DNA of 64,000 nucleotides from Embleya sp045207655 (GTDB taxonomy: Bacteria; Actinomycetota; Actinomycetes; Streptomycetales; Streptomycetaceae): positions 1,178,001-1,242,000 of the forward strand of contig NZ_CP108784.1 in the NCBI RefSeq assembly GCF_045207655.1. The letters are read 5' to 3'. Of the stretch, positions 61,823 through 64,000 are shown in pieces (the first letter of the stretch is position 1; every line of letters starts with the position of its first letter). The position numbers and the translations under genes were made by a program. The notes under the pieces were generated by a model. That model had not been told where the DNA came from and did not search any database. It was given only the letters and a program-made list of their open reading frames with translations.

Positions 61823-63096
61823 GGTGCGGCTCCTGGGCTCGGGCGGGAGGGGGGCTCGATGCCGACGGCCGGGGTCGGGCCCGGTGCCGGTTCGAAGGGC
61901 GTGTCCCGGTCGGCCGTCGGAGGCGGCTCGGTGTCCGCCGCGCCGGAGGAGTCCCGTACGGTCGCGGCCAGCGCGGTGCCCTCGCCCGGGGCGCTCTCGA
62001 CGGTGAGCTCGCCGCCCACCTCGGCCAGCCGGCGGCGCAGCGAGGGCAGGCCGTAACCGCGCAGGTCGCCCGCCCGGGTCAGGCCCGGGTCGAAGCCGAC
62101 GCCGTCGTCGCGGATGTCCAGCGCGACCCGGTCCGGCAGGTAGGTGAGGGTCACGTGCACGGCCCGGGCCCGGGCGTGTTCGCGCACGTTGGCCAGCGCG
62201 CCCTGCGCGGTCCGGGTGAGCGCGGCCTGCACCGGCTCGGCCAGCGGGCGCACCCGGCCGTCCACGGCGAGCGCGACGCTCGGCCCCTCCTCGCTCCGAA
62301 ACCGCTCGACCACCCGGGCCAGACCGCCGGGCAGGCCCGGGTCGCCGGCGAGTTCGGCCGGTGCCAGGTCGCGGACGAACCGGCGGATCTCCTCGACACC
62401 GAGCGCCGCCACCCGCTCGGCCCGACGCACGTGCGCCCGCGCCGCGTCGGGATCGTTGTCCCAGCCGCGGTCTGCGGCCTGGAGCAACATCCGCAGGCTC
62501 GAGGTGCCCTGCGCGATGGTGTCGTGGATCTCCCGGGACAACCGCTCCCGCTCGGCCAGCACCCCCGCCCGGCGCTCGCTGACCGCCAGTTCGGCGACCG
62601 TCTCGCGCAGCCGTCGTTCGTCGCTGCGCATCCGGGTGAACACGGCGGTGGCGATCGCGGCCACCGCGGGCGGCCCGAGGAACAGGCTGGGGTCGATGGT
62701 GTCGGCGAGCCGGTACTGCGCGATCACCACGGCGGTGGTGAGCAGCACCACCGCGCCGATCGCCGCTCTGGTCGACAACACCCGCAGGCCGGTATAGAGC
62801 AGCGGTACCGCACACCACGCGAAGCTCGGCGCGACGGTGACCAGGGCCAGCCAGGTGGCGAGGACCGCGGTCAGCCAGGCGGGCCGCGCGGGCGAACGGT
62901 CCTCGGGCAGGGTCAGACCGGCCAGGTAGAGCACGGCGAGCAGCACCGCGAGGGCGAGCACCCACGGGGCGCGGCCGTCGGTGCCGTGCCGGACCGTGTA
63001 CCGCCCCAGCGACGCGGCCAGCAGCAGCAGGAAGCCCGCGTGGATCACCAGCCCGGCGTGCCGCACGGGCCATGGCTCTGTTCGCTGTCGGGGCAC
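61819..63096 (-). CDS. SenS-like sensor histidine kinase
   Basis: A 425-residue membrane kinase. Five to six helices occupy residues 15-160 (LVIHAGFLLLLAASLG, WVLALAVLLAVLYLAGLTL, WLTAVLATWLALVTVAPSF, IGAVVLLTTAVVIAQ). The dimerisation box is LSREIHDTIAQGTSSLRMLL with the phosphoacceptor His. The ATPase has QGALANVREHARA (N-box), DDGVGFDPG and GYGLPSLRRRL. GTG 63096 with GGGAACAGG upstream is used. The Pro-rich last 35 residues are outside the domain. It is divergent from the HbpS-like gene, matching the HbpS-SenS-SenR three-component layout. Confidence 0.82.
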   Translation of the reverse strand: MPRQRTEPWPVRHAGLVIHAGFLLLLAASLGRYTVRHGTDGRAPWVLALAVLLAVLYLAGLTLPEDRSPARPAWLTAVLATWLALVTVAPSFAWCAVPLLYTGLRVLSTRAAIGAVVLLTTAVVIAQYRLADTIDPSLFLGPPAVAAIATAVFTRMRSDERRLRETVAELAVSERRAGVLAERERLSREIHDTIAQGTSSLRMLLQAADRGWDNDPDAARAHVRRAERVAALGVEEIRRFVRDLAPAELAGDPGLPGGLARVVERFRSEEGPSVALAVDGRVRPLAEPVQAALTRTAQGALANVREHARARAVHVTLTYLPDRVALDIRDDGVGFDPGLTRAGDLRGYGLPSLRRRLAEVGGELTVESAPGEGTALAATVRDSSGAADTEPPPTADRDTPFEPAPGPTPAVGIEPPSRPSPGAAP

Positions 63097-63338
63097 GACG
63101 TACCTGTTCCCTGTCCCGCTCGGCTCGATCACGCGCGGCGCGCGCACATCGACGATCCCCTCCACCGTGGACCCGCTCGCGCGGGTCCGGATCAGCCGAT
63201 CGGTTGATCCTCGCACCGCCCGACCGGCGCGCCGGGACCGGCGGCTTTGCCGATGGCGGACGGGCGGATCGACGGGAGTGTGGAGGCATCGGGGCAACCG
63301 CCCGGGAACGACGCAGGAATGTGAAAGAGGTAGGGACG
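63097..63338. promoter_or_regulatory. Divergent senS/hbpS promoter region
   Basis: 242 bases between two divergent starts, with no gene supported. I see no strong perfect dyad; the region is GC-rich throughout. In the known system SenR binds in this position, so the site is expected here by analogy only. Confidence 0.35.
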
Positions 63339-63896
63339 ATGAGCAACTTCTCGACGCGTGGTCGGGTTCTGACCGGGGTCTTCTCGCTCGCGGCGGTCGG
63401 CGCGGTCACCGCCGGTGTCGCGGCGGCCCAGGTGCCCGGCACGACCGAGGCCAAGCACGACGAGCGCCCCGCGCCCGCCGTGGTGTCGGTCAAGACGCTC
63501 GGCGTGGACGCCGCGAGCAAGGCGGCCCAGGCCGCGCTCGACGCCGCCGAGAAGGAGGGCCAGAAGGTCACCGTGGTCGTGGTCGCCCGGGACGGCTCCA
63601 CGCGTGTGGTGCTCAAGGGCGACGGCGCGGGCCCGCAGTCGGAGGAGTCGGCGCGGCGCAAGGCGTACACCGCCGTGTCCTGGAACGCCCCGACCTCGAC
63701 GCTGGCCCAGCGGGTCACCGCGCCGGGCGCGTCGCTCCGGGACATCCCGGGCACGCTGTTCCTGGCCGGCGCGGTGCCGGTCGCCGTGGACGGCGCCCCG
63801 ATCGTGGGCATCGGGGTGGCCGGTGCTCCCGGCGGCGACTTGGACGAGAAGTACGCCGCCGAGGGTCTCAAGGCGATCGCCGGTCAACTGAAGTAG
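63339..63896 (+). CDS. hbpS: HbpS-like secreted heme-binding protein (GlcG/HbpS family)
   Basis: A 185-residue exported protein. The signal peptide is RVLTGVFSLAAVGAVTAGVAAA (cut after about residue 31). The mature part matches the GlcG/HbpS fold: LGVDAASKAAQAALDAAEKE, VTVVVVARDGSTRVVLKGDG, RRKAYTAVSWNAPTSTLAQR, and the glycine-rich finish VAVDGAPIVGIGVAGAPGGD. In Streptomyces reticuli HbpS binds heme outside the cell and modulates the SenS kinase under redox stress. The divergent kinase-regulator pair here supports the same job. The ATG has GAGGTAGGG upstream. The heme ligand cannot be assigned with certainty. Confidence 0.82.
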   Translation: MSNFSTRGRVLTGVFSLAAVGAVTAGVAAAQVPGTTEAKHDERPAPAVVSVKTLGVDAASKAAQAALDAAEKEGQKVTVVVVARDGSTRVVLKGDGAGPQSEESARRKAYTAVSWNAPTSTLAQRVTAPGASLRDIPGTLFLAGAVPVAVDGAPIVGIGVAGAPGGDLDEKYAAEGLKAIAGQLK

Positions 63897-63904
63897 CCGA
63901 CGCG

Positions 63905-63984
63905 GCCGAGCGGTCGGGCGGCCGAGCGGTCGGGCGGCCCGGAGGTCGGGTCGCCGAGCGGTCGAGCCGCCGGGGGGTCGAGCG
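63905..63984. repeat. 16-bp tandem repeat, five units, after hbpS
   Basis: Five head-to-tail units of 16 bases, consensus GCCGAGCGGTCGGGCG, start at 63905, 63921, 63937, 63953 and 63969. A sixth, decayed unit runs to the window end. They begin eight bases after the hbpS stop. Confidence 0.8.
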
Positions 63985-64000
63985 GCCCGCCGTTCGAATC

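Noticed and set aside
63905..64000. Tandem repeats at the right edge as a replication origin or iteron site
   Set aside because: No initiator gene is near and the 16-bp units are GC-rich without AT-rich melting DNA.

Overview
The window is very GC-rich and fully bacterial. Many genes start with GTG or TTG, neighbours often overlap by four bases (ATGA, GTGA, TTGA), and terminators are strong GC hairpins with few or no T-runs. Together with the families present (an SAV2177-type S-adenosyl methyltransferase, DUF3558 lipoproteins, an HbpS/SenS/SenR-like set, HelD, TerD, MmpL transporters and an F420-type LLM oxidoreductase) this points to a Streptomycetaceae-like actinomycete chromosome. The genus cannot be settled from the sequence alone. 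No rRNA, tRNA, CRISPR array or intact mobile element was seen.

1-6.1 kb: a partial AraC regulator, an RpiB-like isomerase, a HAD protein, an MFS exporter divergent from a cupin-AraC regulator, an AIM24 protein and a two-domain VOC protein. 6.2-8.4 kb: a gene-free repeat island that begins with the N-terminal remnant of an IS256 transposase and contains three unrelated repeat families. 8.4-16.3 kb: a divergent lipoprotein facing a MacA-MacB type efflux operon (adaptor, ATPase, permease, OB-like surface protein) that also encodes its own OmpR-type regulator and histidine kinase. Two OmpR-style direct-repeat boxes lie in the divergent promoter. 16.9-21.1 kb: an MmpL transporter followed by a NarL-type two-component pair. 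21.2-26.1 kb: a VOC protein, a second MmpL transporter and an unusual, internally duplicated histidine kinase.

26.5-33.4 kb: TerD and a tiny lysine-rich protein, a TetR/thioesterase pair around a perfect palindrome, and a LysR regulator divergent from a three-gene succinate dehydrogenase/fumarate reductase (b558 type). 33.4-33.8 kb: five copies of an intergenic hairpin repeat. 33.8-41.2 kb: an aldo/keto reductase-GntR operon, a PMP-type sugar 3-dehydrase with His in place of the catalytic Lys, YceI/MarR, a sugar nucleotidyltransferase, two DUF3558-like lipoproteins and a free-standing GH3 C-terminal domain. 41.2-50.5 kb: a membrane-anchored PLC-like protein, hotdog and crotonase enzymes, a CoA transferase, a SAM methyltransferase, a STAS protein overlapping an ECF sigma factor that has a SnoaL-like tail, and a UBP-type zinc finger protein. 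50.6-54.3 kb: a flavin monooxygenase, SDR and alpha/beta-hydrolase set behind a 12-bp inverted repeat. 54.3-64 kb: HelD, a secreted fibronectin-type protein, an LLM oxidoreductase/SDR pair, and a HbpS-SenS-SenR-like heme/redox sensing set.

Two themes run through the window. One is dense signalling coupled to export: four histidine kinases, three response regulators and three transporter systems. The other is repeat growth: short in-frame minisatellites have expanded at the ends of several genes (MFS, lipoprotein, surface protein, kinase), alongside non-coding arrays.
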